Position numbers and translations under genes: made by a program. The notes below the pieces were generated by a model. It was not told the origin of the DNA. It worked only from the letters and a program-made list of their open reading frames with translations, and searched no databases. Positions 15,245 through 22,858 of a DNA stretch of 50,811 bases are shown in pieces (position 1 is the stretch's first letter; each line of letters starts with the position of its first letter). This stretch comes from Pseudomonadota bacterium (GTDB taxonomy: Bacteria; Pseudomonadota; Alphaproteobacteria; Caedimonadales; UBA1908), in NCBI GenBank assembly GCA_020161545.1, contig JAIUNT010000006.1, forward strand, positions 1 through 50,811, written 5' to 3'.

Positions 15245-16489
15245 TTACTCCACCAATGACACGCCGCCAGGCACACTGACTTTAAATGTAGACGAGCAGT
15301 TGGTTCCAAAATACGAGTTGCCCGTCACCGTAAGATCCAGTGAGATTGTCCTCAAGCAACTCCGACTTGAGCTTCTGCCACAGCTTTGACTGCTTGAGTT
15401 ACCACTGAACTCTAGGCTCTGGGTTGGGAAATATAAAATACCCTCAAAGGCATTATTGGACCCACCATTAAATTTTTGCGTCATGGCGGGTGCACGGCGA
15501 TCGCTGTAGAAAAGGATGCTCGCATAAGTGCCCGATGTTGGCGCAGACAAATTCACATCCGCACCTCCATTGATGGTGACAGAAGGGTAATCGTTTCCCG
15601 TTGAGCTTGTCAAAACAAAGGTAACCCCACTGCCCGTCAGCTCTGCCTGTCCATTAATATCAAGACTGCCACCATCAATAATATAGACGCCAGGATTCAT
15701 GGTCACATTGGCTTTTGCGTTAAGCTTCATGCCCCCACAGTAAACACCCGGGTTAATGGTTTGTGTTGTTTTAGAGGAAAAGTTTGTTTGACTGCATCCC
15801 GAATAGGTCGGCAGAGGAAGGCCTGACAAAGGATCGGGCACAATGGGAGAATTGGGGTGCTGTCCCTGGGTTGTTGTGATGGATCCTGAGATGGTGGTGT
15901 GGGCATAAACAGCCAGCGCGGTAATGGTGCTGTTGCCTTTTGTACCAAGTGTCGTGTCCGAGTAGAGGGTGCACTTTGGCGCCACAATGTCGCCCGTACC
16001 CTGGGTCCAAAGCCCCGATCCCCCGAGCGTTAAAATACACAGATCTGCGTTCAGTCCCTGGGTCAGCGCCACCGCGCGCACGTGGATAATAGGCGGGTCG
16101 CTTAGAAACATCTTTGCAAAATAAAGGGTGGCGACCTGCTCCAGGATCACCTCTACAGCGCCCATATTGCCGGCATAGGGGCCTGACGCAGGTGGGTAAT
16201 TCACAGTGATGGGACCAAGGGCAGGATTGTAGGCGTTGCGTTTTGCGTCGGTGGTCGCGTAAGGCACAATGGTGGACACGCCCGTTGTGCTGAGTGCGTA
16301 CGCACCTCCTAAAGCACCCGCATCGGCAGCTGTTTGAAGTTGGCGCTTTTGGTTGTACCAAATGCCGACATCTGTGGCCAATCCCGCAAATCCTATGGCA
16401 ATGGGCAGGGCAAGGGCAACCAAGATCACAATTGCGCCTTCTTTACGCCGCGCAAAATCACGGCAAAGATGCCAGCACTTCTCCCACAT
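15245..16489 (-). CDS. TadG-like Flp pilus-associated exported protein
   Basis: A 414-residue protein with the Tad domain at the N-terminus: R-R-K-E-G-A-I-V-I-L, a membrane helix, then D-V-G-I-W-Y-N-Q-K-R-Q-L-Q-T-A-A-D-A-G-A-L-G-G. The rest is a Gly/Ser/Thr-rich, beta-like region with short repeats (M-N-P-G-V-Y-I-I-D-G-G, I-N-P-G-V-Y-C-G-G-M), as in TadG proteins of alphaproteobacteria, which often also resemble a von Willebrand A fold; no clear MIDAS motif is visible here. It is first in the operon with two TadE-like genes. GGGAG upstream of ATG 16489 is a good ribosome binding site. Confidence 0.82.
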   Translation of the reverse strand: MWEKCWHLCRDFARRKEGAIVILVALALPIAIGFAGLATDVGIWYNQKRQLQTAADAGALGGAYALSTTGVSTIVPYATTDAKRNAYNPALGPITVNYPPASGPYAGNMGAVEVILEQVATLYFAKMFLSDPPIIHVRAVALTQGLNADLCILTLGGSGLWTQGTGDIVAPKCTLYSDTTLGTKGNSTITALAVYAHTTISGSITTTQGQHPNSPIVPDPLSGLPLPTYSGCSQTNFSSKTTQTINPGVYCGGMKLNAKANVTMNPGVYIIDGGSLDINGQAELTGSGVTFVLTSSTGNDYPSVTINGGADVNLSAPTSGTYASILFYSDRRAPAMTQKFNGGSNNAFEGILYFPTQSLEFSGNSSSQSCGRSSSRSCLRTISLDLTVTGNSYFGTNCSSTFKVSVPGGVSLVE

Positions 16490-16644
16490 TTTATAGGCAC
16501 TCCCTTTTTTATAGAATCAAGTCTAACAGCTTCATAATAGGCACACAAGACGATCCCATTTTTCAAAAAGGGCTGTGTCGCATAAAAAAGGTGGTCCCAT
16601 AGTGATCCAGGCCGACGAGAAAACGCTCAGGTCTGCAGATTATT

Positions 16645-18066
16645 CTAGCCTGCTACGCGCGCCAAAAGCGCGTCGACCTTTGCCTGATCTTCAAGAGAGA
16701 GGTTGGCGTTCGGTAGGAAATGTTGCCCAACATGGGCCAGACTTGTGAGGGGCGTTGGATCAAAGGTTGTGAGATCTGCACACACCAAAAGAAAATTGCC
16801 CCCGATCGATCTGACCTTTCCCATGCCTTGGGCGTCAAAGAATCTGAGGCTCGTGCAGCCAGCCAGGAAACTGTGCCCGATGGAGATGAGACTTGTGAGA
16901 CCACGGGACTGAAAAGATACAAGGCCTGTACCCCCCCAAAGGAAATAGTTCCCCACGCAGGTGAGCCTTGTGAAGTCACGGCCATCAAAGGACGTGAGAC
17001 CGGTGCATCCGGCCAAGAAGAAGTCTTTGATAATGGACGCATTCCCAAGGCCGCCTGGGTTAAAAAACGTGAGGCCCAAACAGCGTCCCAAGAAACCGTT
17101 TCCAATGGACATGAGCCTTGTGAATCCTCGGGTCTCAAAGGATATGAGTCCCGTACTGCCGTTCAGAAAACGGCTTTTAACGGATGTGACTTTTCCAAAA
17201 GGATCCGAAAGGGTGAGATGGCGCAGGTTCCCGGGAATATCGTCCTTTGACATTTTGAGAGCGCCGCCCTGAATAAAGTCCTCACTGTCAAGGCAAAGCA
17301 CAACACGGTGATCCTGGCGGGCTTCAAGAAGCGCCGCCAGAGCGTCATTACATGCCTGTAGATCCTGGGCACGAACAACAAGGGTACAAGGCGCCTCTTT
17401 GAGGGCGGCAACGTCCTCTTGGCTTTCATCGCCCGTAAAGTGCACGAAATGTGTACTCTTGGCGATTTTTTCAACATAAGCCGTCATACGCCCGAGGCTT
17501 TGCGCGCTTATGTGTTCGCGCACCAACATTTGCGGTAACACAGCCATGACGAGGGCCAGTCCATGGGCGTCTTGGGGGGCATGACCGAAAAGAGCTGTGT
17601 ACCAACCAGATATGATGTCCGGGTGCGCCTGCAGGTCTGACGCCTGCAACACACGCGCGCCTTGTGGGTAGAGATCTGGGCTGATCAAAACATGCTCAAG
17701 GGGTGCAAAGCCGCTTTGTATGATGTGAAAGGCGAGGGTTTTTGCCATTTCATTGTTCGGAATTGAGGCCAAGACCTCGGGGTATGCGCAACCAAAAAGC
17801 CCGTTGGAGTGTGTGAATGCTTTGCCATGTTGGTTACTCAAGATGCCTTGCCATAGGCTGCTAACCCCCCTCACGCGCGCAGCTCCTGGGGCATCTAGAA
17901 AGGAGAGAATGTGCTGGGTGACCTCCGGAGGCAACGTTCCAATAGGGGAGATTTGCTCAGCCTCTCGGTCTGCTAGATCCTCACTAAGGCTCGCCTGAGC
18001 GCACATGCTTGCCAGGAAAGATCCGACCATAAAGGCAAGGTACTTTAAACTAATTTTCTTAAACAT
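16645..18066 (-). CDS. Exported F-box protein with C-terminal 25-residue leucine-rich-like repeats
   Basis: A 473-residue protein: a signal peptide (1-25, ending C-A-Q-A-S), an F-box at about 43-80 (L-P-P-E-V-T-Q-H-I-L-S-F-L, then V-S-S-L-W), a middle region at about 85-290 shared with the neighbouring gene, then six repeats of 25 residues from F300 (pattern F-L-x-G-C-T-x-L-x-S-F-D-x-R-G-L-x-x-L-x-S-I-G). The repeats resemble BspA-type leucine-rich repeats, usually about 23 residues. F-box plus LRR is the layout of eukaryotic FBXL substrate receptors and of Ralstonia GALA effectors, so a host ubiquitin-ligase adaptor role is a reasonable inference. GALA proteins use a type III system, whereas this one carries a Sec signal. 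Confidence 0.85.
   Translation of the reverse strand: MFKKISLKYLAFMVGSFLASMCAQASLSEDLADREAEQISPIGTLPPEVTQHILSFLDAPGAARVRGVSSLWQGILSNQHGKAFTHSNGLFGCAYPEVLASIPNNEMAKTLAFHIIQSGFAPLEHVLISPDLYPQGARVLQASDLQAHPDIISGWYTALFGHAPQDAHGLALVMAVLPQMLVREHISAQSLGRMTAYVEKIAKSTHFVHFTGDESQEDVAALKEAPCTLVVRAQDLQACNDALAALLEARQDHRVVLCLDSEDFIQGGALKMSKDDIPGNLRHLTLSDPFGKVTSVKSRFLNGSTGLISFETRGFTRLMSIGNGFLGRCLGLTFFNPGGLGNASIIKDFFLAGCTGLTSFDGRDFTRLTCVGNYFLWGGTGLVSFQSRGLTSLISIGHSFLAGCTSLRFFDAQGMGKVRSIGGNFLLVCADLTTFDPTPLTSLAHVGQHFLPNANLSLEDQAKVDALLARVAG
16717..17169 (-). repeat. Six 25-residue leucine-rich-like repeats
   Basis: Each unit starts F-L (or F-F), then x-G-C-T-G-L-x-S-F and ends S-I-G-N or V-G-N. Six successive units of 25 residues align without gaps from residue 300 to about 450, followed by a partial unit (F-L-P-N-A-N-L). 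The constant phase indicates an intact solenoid. Confidence 0.85.
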
Positions 18067-18078
18067 ATTGCTCTTCTA

Positions 18079-18119
18079 TAAAACAAACCATCTTCCGATT
18101 TTTTTGTCAAAAATATCAA
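18079..18119 (-). promoter_or_regulatory. Conserved upstream element of the F-box/LRR gene starting at 18066
   Basis: On the minus strand, TTGATA (18119-18114) and TTGACA (18110-18105) start nine bases apart, followed by GAAGAT (18095-18090) and TGTTTTA (18085-18079), about 12-50 bases before the start codon. The same four elements in the same order occur before the second F-box/LRR gene. They may hold a -35 element and a regulator site; no convincing -10 can be fixed. Confidence 0.45.
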
Positions 18120-18199
18120 TTTTTGCAACAAAGACGAAAGGGGGACACGGGCTACTCCCTTGCCCTGCTAACCACCACTCAACCGGTGCGCGTGGACCA

Positions 18200-18216
18200 G
18201 GGGGCGCCGCGCCCCC
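18200..18216 (-). terminator. GC hairpin after the second F-box/LRR gene
   Basis: GGGGGCG (18200-18206) and CGCCCCC (18210-18216) form a 7-base-pair stem with a 3-base loop, seven bases beyond the stop at 18223-18225. No U tract follows on the minus strand, so it is only a possible terminator. Confidence 0.4.
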
Positions 18217-18222
18217 CCTTCT

Positions 18223-19527
18223 TTATGCCCCTGCTGCTGTATTCTGGCGCACATGCTCAAGGAACAATTCCACATATGCCCTTTTTAAAAGTGAGAGACC
18301 CGTTTCGTCCAAGAAAGAGGACTGCACCTTTTTGACATGCGTCAGTGGTTTTGTGTCAAAAGATGTGAGCTTCGTACATCCATACAGGAAAGCATGGCCT
18401 ACTGTTGTGAGGTTTGCCAGACCCCGCGTGTCAAAGGATGTGAGGTGTGTGTCGTGGCAAAAGAAATCTCCAATGTCCCAGACGTTTTTTAGCCCCCGCG
18501 TATCCAAGGATGTCAGGCCCGCATACCCAGATAAGAAATAGGGCGCTATGGAGACGACCTGCCCAAAGGGATCCGACAGGATGAGGTGGTGTAGGTTCTC
18601 AGGAATGTCACCGTTGAACATAGTGAGAACAGCGCCTTTACGAAAGATATCGCGAACGCCGCCCTCGAGGAAGGCCTCACCGTCGAGAGAGAGGATCACA
18701 CGGTGGTCGTCACGGGTATCAAGAAGTGTGTTGAGGGCGTCTTTGCTGTTTTGCAGATCATGGGCGCGCACAACAAGGGTATGGGAGACCTCCTCAAGAG
18801 CAGCAAGGTACTCTTGGGTTTCATACCCCGTAAAGCGCACAAAACGTGTCGCCTCACCCACGCGTTTCACATAGGACGTGATGCGTCCAAGGGTTTCTAG
18901 GCTTGTTTTCCCCGCCACCAGGATTTGTGGCAAGGCGGACATCACAAGGGCCAGGGCATGGGGGTCTTGGGGGTCTTGCTTAAACAGCGCCCAGTACCAA
19001 GCATCTAGGGTGTCCTGACGCCCCATGAGGTCTGACGCATTCATAAGGCGCGTGCCACGGGGGTACTGATTGGGGCTGATGAAGACATTTTGTAAGGGAG
19101 CAAAACCATTGTACTTCATATGGAGCGCAACGATTTGCGTCATCTCCACATCGGGAATGGAAGACGCGTCTCTCAAGGGGGCGGCATCAAAAAGGACACG
19201 GGAATGGGAAATGGACTTCCCGTTCTGTCCTTCTAAAAGATTACACCATAGACTGCAAAGTTCCCTGTCACGCGCCATCTCTTGAGGCGAAAGACGGGGT
19301 GAGAGATAGGAGAAAATGTGCTCCATAACCTCAACGGGCAGCGCCGCAATGGGGGAGGATTGCGACTTCTCTTCATTCATTGGATCCCCATCTTCAATGA
19401 CGCGTATGAAGGCTTGCGTACCCTGAGACTCTACGATGTCTGCGTTATGACTCGCGTGCGCACCCGCGGTTGCCCAGACAGATATGCCCATCAAGGCAAC
19501 AGGTCTTAATAATTTTTTCTTAAACAT
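18223..19527 (-). CDS. Exported F-box protein with short leucine-rich-like repeat region
   Basis: A 434-residue paralog of the gene at 16645-18066. ATG 19527 (M-F-K-K-K) is preferred to 19542 because the neighbour starts M-F-K-K-I and GAGAGAAAGAG lies just upstream. The signal peptide ends A-H-A-S. The F-box is at about 59-95 (L-P-V-E-V-M-E-H-I-F-S-Y-L, then L-C-S-L-W). The middle region matches the neighbour (for example A-L-V-M-S-A-L-P-Q-I-L-V and L-V-V-R-A-H-D-L-Q). Only about three 25-residue units follow, compared with six next door, so repeat number varies. Expected role: Skp1-binding substrate adaptor exported by Sec (inferred). Confidence 0.84.
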   Translation of the reverse strand: MFKKKLLRPVALMGISVWATAGAHASHNADIVESQGTQAFIRVIEDGDPMNEEKSQSSPIAALPVEVMEHIFSYLSPRLSPQEMARDRELCSLWCNLLEGQNGKSISHSRVLFDAAPLRDASSIPDVEMTQIVALHMKYNGFAPLQNVFISPNQYPRGTRLMNASDLMGRQDTLDAWYWALFKQDPQDPHALALVMSALPQILVAGKTSLETLGRITSYVKRVGEATRFVRFTGYETQEYLAALEEVSHTLVVRAHDLQNSKDALNTLLDTRDDHRVILSLDGEAFLEGGVRDIFRKGAVLTMFNGDIPENLHHLILSDPFGQVVSIAPYFLSGYAGLTSLDTRGLKNVWDIGDFFCHDTHLTSFDTRGLANLTTVGHAFLYGCTKLTSFDTKPLTHVKKVQSSFLDETGLSLLKRAYVELFLEHVRQNTAAGA

Positions 19528-19545
19528 GGCTCTTTCTCTCAAAAG

Positions 19546-19588
19546 TAAAACACGCGATCTTCTAGTTCTATTTTGTCAAAAAAGTCAA
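19546..19588 (-). promoter_or_regulatory. Conserved upstream element of the F-box/LRR gene starting at 19527
   Basis: On the minus strand: TTGACT (19588-19583), TTGACA (19579-19574), GAAGAT (19562-19557), TGTTTTA (19552-19546). The two TTGA boxes again start nine bases apart, as before the sister gene. The remaining gap up to 19749 is A+T-rich and must also contain the start signals of the divergent patatin gene. Confidence 0.45.
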
Positions 19589-19749
19589 CGGAAAAATAAT
19601 TTCAAGTTGTTTGATGTGTATTCGTTGATTAGTAGCGGATATTTTGAAAGATCATTTTTATCCTTTTGAAAGATTTTTTTCACGTATTCGTGACCTTTCA
19701 CTTTTAGGGTCTAGCCGTAGAGAATGCATGACGGGGAGGCATAATTATC

Positions 19750-20841
19750 ATGATAAAAAGAAACACGCTTTTTTATAAGAGCCTTTGCGCTTTGAGCCTC
19801 TTGTTTGTGAGCACCACGCCTATCCTGGCGAACTTGCACCACGGGCAGCCAGAAAAAGTCATTCGCATCTTGTCTATTGATGGAGGGGGGCAACGCGGCA
19901 TTGTACCCGCAGCCCTTTTGAGCAAAATAGAGGAGGAAACGGGCAAGCCCATCAGCGCGCTTTTTGACGTCTTTGCGGGCACCTCCACGGGCAGCATCAT
20001 CGCCATGGGCCTTACGATTCCTGGACACTTTGGGCCAAGATACACCGCAAAAGATATCGTACGCATATACGAAACCCAGGGCGAGCGCATCTTTGAAAAA
20101 GGATTGCAGTACTACACGTCTCTCAAAGGTCTGATAGGACCCAGGTACAGCCCAAGAAATTTGAAAGAGATATTAAGAGAACATTTTGGCGAAACACCCC
20201 TGAGTCACGCCATCAAGCCCGTTTACGCAACTGCCTATGATCTTGAGAGCTCAACACCTGTTGTTTTTTCCAGTGAGGCAGCAAAAGAAGATCCAAGTGT
20301 TGATTTTTCCATGCGTAAAGCCACACGTGCCTCAAGTGCCGCCCCCAGCTTCTTTCCGCCTTGCAGACTCAGCATGGGAAAGACCCAAAAGGTGTCCCTA
20401 AGTGACGGATGCTTCTGGGCCCTTGATCCCACGGAAATGGTCTATGAGCGTGTCCGCCAAGAAAACCCTGGCGCCAGAATTGTGGTGGTGTCCTTGGGTA
20501 CAGGCACCCAAGACATTTCCATGTCTCACGCGTCCAGCAAAACCATGGGCAGCCTTGCATGGACCGGACCTTTCATTGGTCACCTTATGCATACACAAGG
20601 GCATGTGGCGCGCACGCGCCTTAAATCAGAAGCCTCGCTGGGGCGCATTGACACATACCTGCGGGTCAACTTTACCCTGGACGATGACAAGGGGGCTCTG
20701 GACGACACCACACCCGAGGGCCTGGCGTATCTCTCATCCAAGGCCCACAACATCATGGAGCATGACACAAACTTTGCCCAGGTCATCTCCCTGGCCAAAG
20801 GATGGGCCAAGGACCTAGACAGCGAAGATCTGGGGGCTTGA
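19750..20841 (+). CDS. Exported patatin-like phospholipase
   Basis: A 363-residue patatin-family acyl hydrolase. The signal peptide is at 1-27 (ending I-L-A-N). The oxyanion-hole motif D-G-G-G-Q-R-G lies at 44-50, the nucleophile elbow G-T-S-T-G at 77-81 with Ser79, and the catalytic Asp in S-D-G-C with Asp219 (D-G-C instead of the usual D-G-G or D-G-A). All catalytic elements are therefore present. Patatins hydrolyse acyl chains from phospholipids; secreted ones in Rickettsia and Legionella act on host membranes. With a Sec signal and F-box neighbours, this is likely another exported effector. GGGGAGG lies about ten bases upstream of the ATG. Confidence 0.9.
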   Translation: MIKRNTLFYKSLCALSLLFVSTTPILANLHHGQPEKVIRILSIDGGGQRGIVPAALLSKIEEETGKPISALFDVFAGTSTGSIIAMGLTIPGHFGPRYTAKDIVRIYETQGERIFEKGLQYYTSLKGLIGPRYSPRNLKEILREHFGETPLSHAIKPVYATAYDLESSTPVVFSSEAAKEDPSVDFSMRKATRASSAAPSFFPPCRLSMGKTQKVSLSDGCFWALDPTEMVYERVRQENPGARIVVVSLGTGTQDISMSHASSKTMGSLAWTGPFIGHLMHTQGHVARTRLKSEASLGRIDTYLRVNFTLDDDKGALDDTTPEGLAYLSSKAHNIMEHDTNFAQVISLAKGWAKDLDSEDLGA

Positions 20842-20919
20842 AGGTGCACGGGAAGCGCCTTGACGCAGGCGCCCACCCCGCCTATTACTTGTCTATCTTT
20901 CATTGTAAACATATTGTCC

Positions 20920-21852
20920 ATGGAAACCTCCAACAACACACCTTCTTCCCAATCGGCACCCGCGTCACCTTTTTCCCTCATGAAACAAAGTGTCATAGAG
21001 TCCTGGAGGGTGCACCTTGCTATGGATACGGAGCTGCTGGCAATTTGCGCCGCACTTTTTATCGGATATTTCTGTTTGGGGTACCTTGACGCCACGCTGC
21101 CTCTGTCCGAGAGCGTCATCCGTCAAGCAGGAGAAGATACGCTTTTCATTCATCAAGGATTCACGGACAAAGCTTACTACGTTGGTGTGCTGATCTTTTG
21201 CCTGTGTATAGGTCTTCGCATGCTTCACGGTGCATCTCACACCGCAACAAACATGAATCACCTGGTGTGGCGCACTATTTTTGTTGGCCTAGGTCTGCCT
21301 TTCCTTTTAGGTATCGTACTTGTGGGCACATGGTCTGCGCTGCCTGAAGATGTTCAGCAAAACGTCCTTCTTGTCTTTTCTCTCGAGACAAACCTTCAAG
21401 ATACCTTGATTTATGGAGGCGCCATTTTAACGCTCTTGGCCTTCTGCGCCTACGCGCTTGCACAGCTGTCACTGTTGTTGTGTGTCATTGCTGATACGGG
21501 GAAAATTGGTATCAAAAGAGCGTTTTTCCTCTCAAAAGGACACGCGGGGCCGATACTGGCCCTTGTTGTGGGCGGTATGGCGCTTGGGGCGTGTGTGGCT
21601 CTTCCCTTGGGTTTTTTGGGCGCCCTCGATAGCACCGCCCATATCAATCCAGCCTACACTGGCCCTGCAGAATCTTTCTTGCTGATGAACACATGGTTTT
21701 GGGACAATACGTTTGGACGGGCGCTTGTCTTTGCCACCAGCTCTTTCATCACCATGCTCCCACAGAGTTTTTCCTTTGGCACCCTCATGGCTTATTACAA
21801 GCGGTTGAAAGAGAAGGAAACCCAGATAACGGTCCCCAGACTCCCAACCTAA
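20920..21852 (+). CDS. Six-helix inner membrane protein of unknown function
   Basis: About 310 residues from ATG 20920; the frame extends back to TTG 20860, which has GGAAG five bases upstream, so the start is uncertain. After a Ser/Thr/Pro-rich N-terminus there are about six hydrophobic helices (for example around A-L-F-I-G-Y-F, V-G-V-L-I-F-C-L, F-L-L-G-I-V-L-V, L-T-L-L-A-F-C-A-Y-A-L, L-V-V-G-G-M-A-L-G and F-A-T-S-S-F-I), with a basic C-terminus. I recognise no family. It follows the patatin gene by about 80 bases. Its stop codon overlaps the cinA-like remnant on the other strand. Confidence 0.65.
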   Translation: METSNNTPSSQSAPASPFSLMKQSVIESWRVHLAMDTELLAICAALFIGYFCLGYLDATLPLSESVIRQAGEDTLFIHQGFTDKAYYVGVLIFCLCIGLRMLHGASHTATNMNHLVWRTIFVGLGLPFLLGIVLVGTWSALPEDVQQNVLLVFSLETNLQDTLIYGGAILTLLAFCAYALAQLSLLLCVIADTGKIGIKRAFFLSKGHAGPILALVVGGMALGACVALPLGFLGALDSTAHINPAYTGPAESFLLMNTWFWDNTFGRALVFATSSFITMLPQSFSFGTLMAYYKRLKEKETQITVPRLPT

Positions 21853-21878
21853 GGCTCGCGACGGGCAGCGGCCCAGTA
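21849..21878 (-). pseudogene. Ten-codon remnant identical in protein to the cinA-like C-terminus
   Basis: Read on the minus strand from 21878, this encodes Y-W-A-A-A-R-R-E-P and a stop, exactly the last nine residues and stop of the cinA-like gene (22859-23623). Nine of the ten codons (including the stop) differ, all at the third position, and the one identical codon is Trp. The match is therefore at protein level, not a fresh DNA duplication. Nothing further upstream in that frame is convincing, and a stop occurs within about 15 codons. Confidence 0.6.
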
Positions 21879-21888
21879 TAGGAACCCC

Positions 21889-22836
21889 TTAAGGCTGATG
21901 CGTTTTAAGGTAGTCTTCTATGCGATCGAAAAAAGGCGCTTTATCAAGGGCGTTTACTGGATTATTGCGCTCCTGTTCAATGACTTGGCGCGCGCGTTCA
22001 CGTTCTTTCCTGGCTAAAAAACCACTCAAAGAAGCAAGCTTAATCAACGTTGCACCAGTCGCGGGGCAAATGGTCTCAAAGGTAACCTCTGCGCCCTTTT
22101 TTCCCTCAAAGGGCTTATCCAAATCCGCAAGGGCGCCGTTTACTTTCAGGCGTCCGGGTCCCATAGCAAGGTTGAGCGCGTCCTCAAAATCACGCCACGT
22201 GCGTGCAGGCGCAGTAAAGGGAAAGGGTCCTTCTTCATGGCCCCAGCAATAGGTCTTGGTCAGATTCACTTCTCTTTCGGGTCCTGAGAGTTTTTGATGG
22301 CGTGTGTAAGCTTCCATAAAACGGTGAAGGGTTGTCACCTGGGGATGGGCTTTGACAAGGTCCGGCAGAAGATCCCAAAAAACGTCCGATTCTTTCCATT
22401 TCATGGCGCCCAGGCGCTCAACCCATTCAACATAGGTCAGTAACACGTCCTGGCTTGGGATACCCGCTTGATCCAGCTCCGATTGCACCACGGGATCGCC
22501 GTCGTAAGCATCCAGGGGGACATACATTAAGAAGGGACCATAGTCCCCATAGCTTTTAGGCTGGGCAAAGGGGTGATCTTTTCCAGGATAGCGCCCTCGC
22601 CAAAGAAGGCGTCCTGGTCCACAGTGCGGCTCAATTTGTGCTTCCAAATCCCCCCAAGTGCGCGCTTTTTCAAAATTAAGAGACGGGGGCCACTGTCCTT
22701 TTTTAGTATCAGATTGCTCTTTATCCCACTCTTTATTTTTGGAAAAAATACACACGTAACTCAGATTGATCTGGGCCGCAGCAAAAAGGGGACCGCAAAG
22801 AAGGAAAGACATGACCAGACAAAGAATTCTGTTCAT
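21889..22836 (-). CDS. Exported protein with a duplicated internal module, unknown function
   Basis: A 315-residue protein. ATG 22836 has a strong GGGAGG six to seven bases upstream and starts a signal peptide ending F-A-A-A-Q. The mature part holds two related modules. The first has A-R-T-W-G-D-L-E, then G-P-G-R-L-L-W-R-G and P-F. The second, about 160 residues later, has A-R-T-W-R-D-F-E, then M-G-P-G-R-L-K-V-N-G and P-F. Each is followed by a Cys- or Pro-bearing beta-like stretch. I do not recognise the family. It lies 22 bases after the cinA-like stop on the same strand and is bounded on its other side by the cinA remnant. Confidence 0.75.
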   Translation of the reverse strand: MNRILCLVMSFLLCGPLFAAAQINLSYVCIFSKNKEWDKEQSDTKKGQWPPSLNFEKARTWGDLEAQIEPHCGPGRLLWRGRYPGKDHPFAQPKSYGDYGPFLMYVPLDAYDGDPVVQSELDQAGIPSQDVLLTYVEWVERLGAMKWKESDVFWDLLPDLVKAHPQVTTLHRFMEAYTRHQKLSGPEREVNLTKTYCWGHEEGPFPFTAPARTWRDFEDALNLAMGPGRLKVNGALADLDKPFEGKKGAEVTFETICPATGATLIKLASLSGFLARKERERARQVIEQERNNPVNALDKAPFFDRIEDYLKTHQP

Positions 22837-22858
22837 TTTTTTCCTCCCTATGAGATAT

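Noticed and set aside
14852..16361. Long minus-strand alternative frames across the TadG-like gene
   Set aside because: They are shadow frames of low-complexity Gly/Ser/Thr coding sequence and show no family features.
16717..17169. Possible CRISPR-like or DNA-level direct repeats
   Set aside because: The periodicity is 75 bases, in frame and protein-level, with variable DNA; no constant repeat and spacer structure.
16700..17272. Plus-strand open frames opposite the leucine-rich repeats
   Set aside because: Their repeated motifs (for example S-K-D-V-R-P) mirror the repeats of the real gene on the other strand.
21892..21910. Extension of the cinA remnant further upstream (I-S-L match)
   Set aside because: The three residues overlap real codons of the exported-protein gene in another frame and a stop follows; probably chance.
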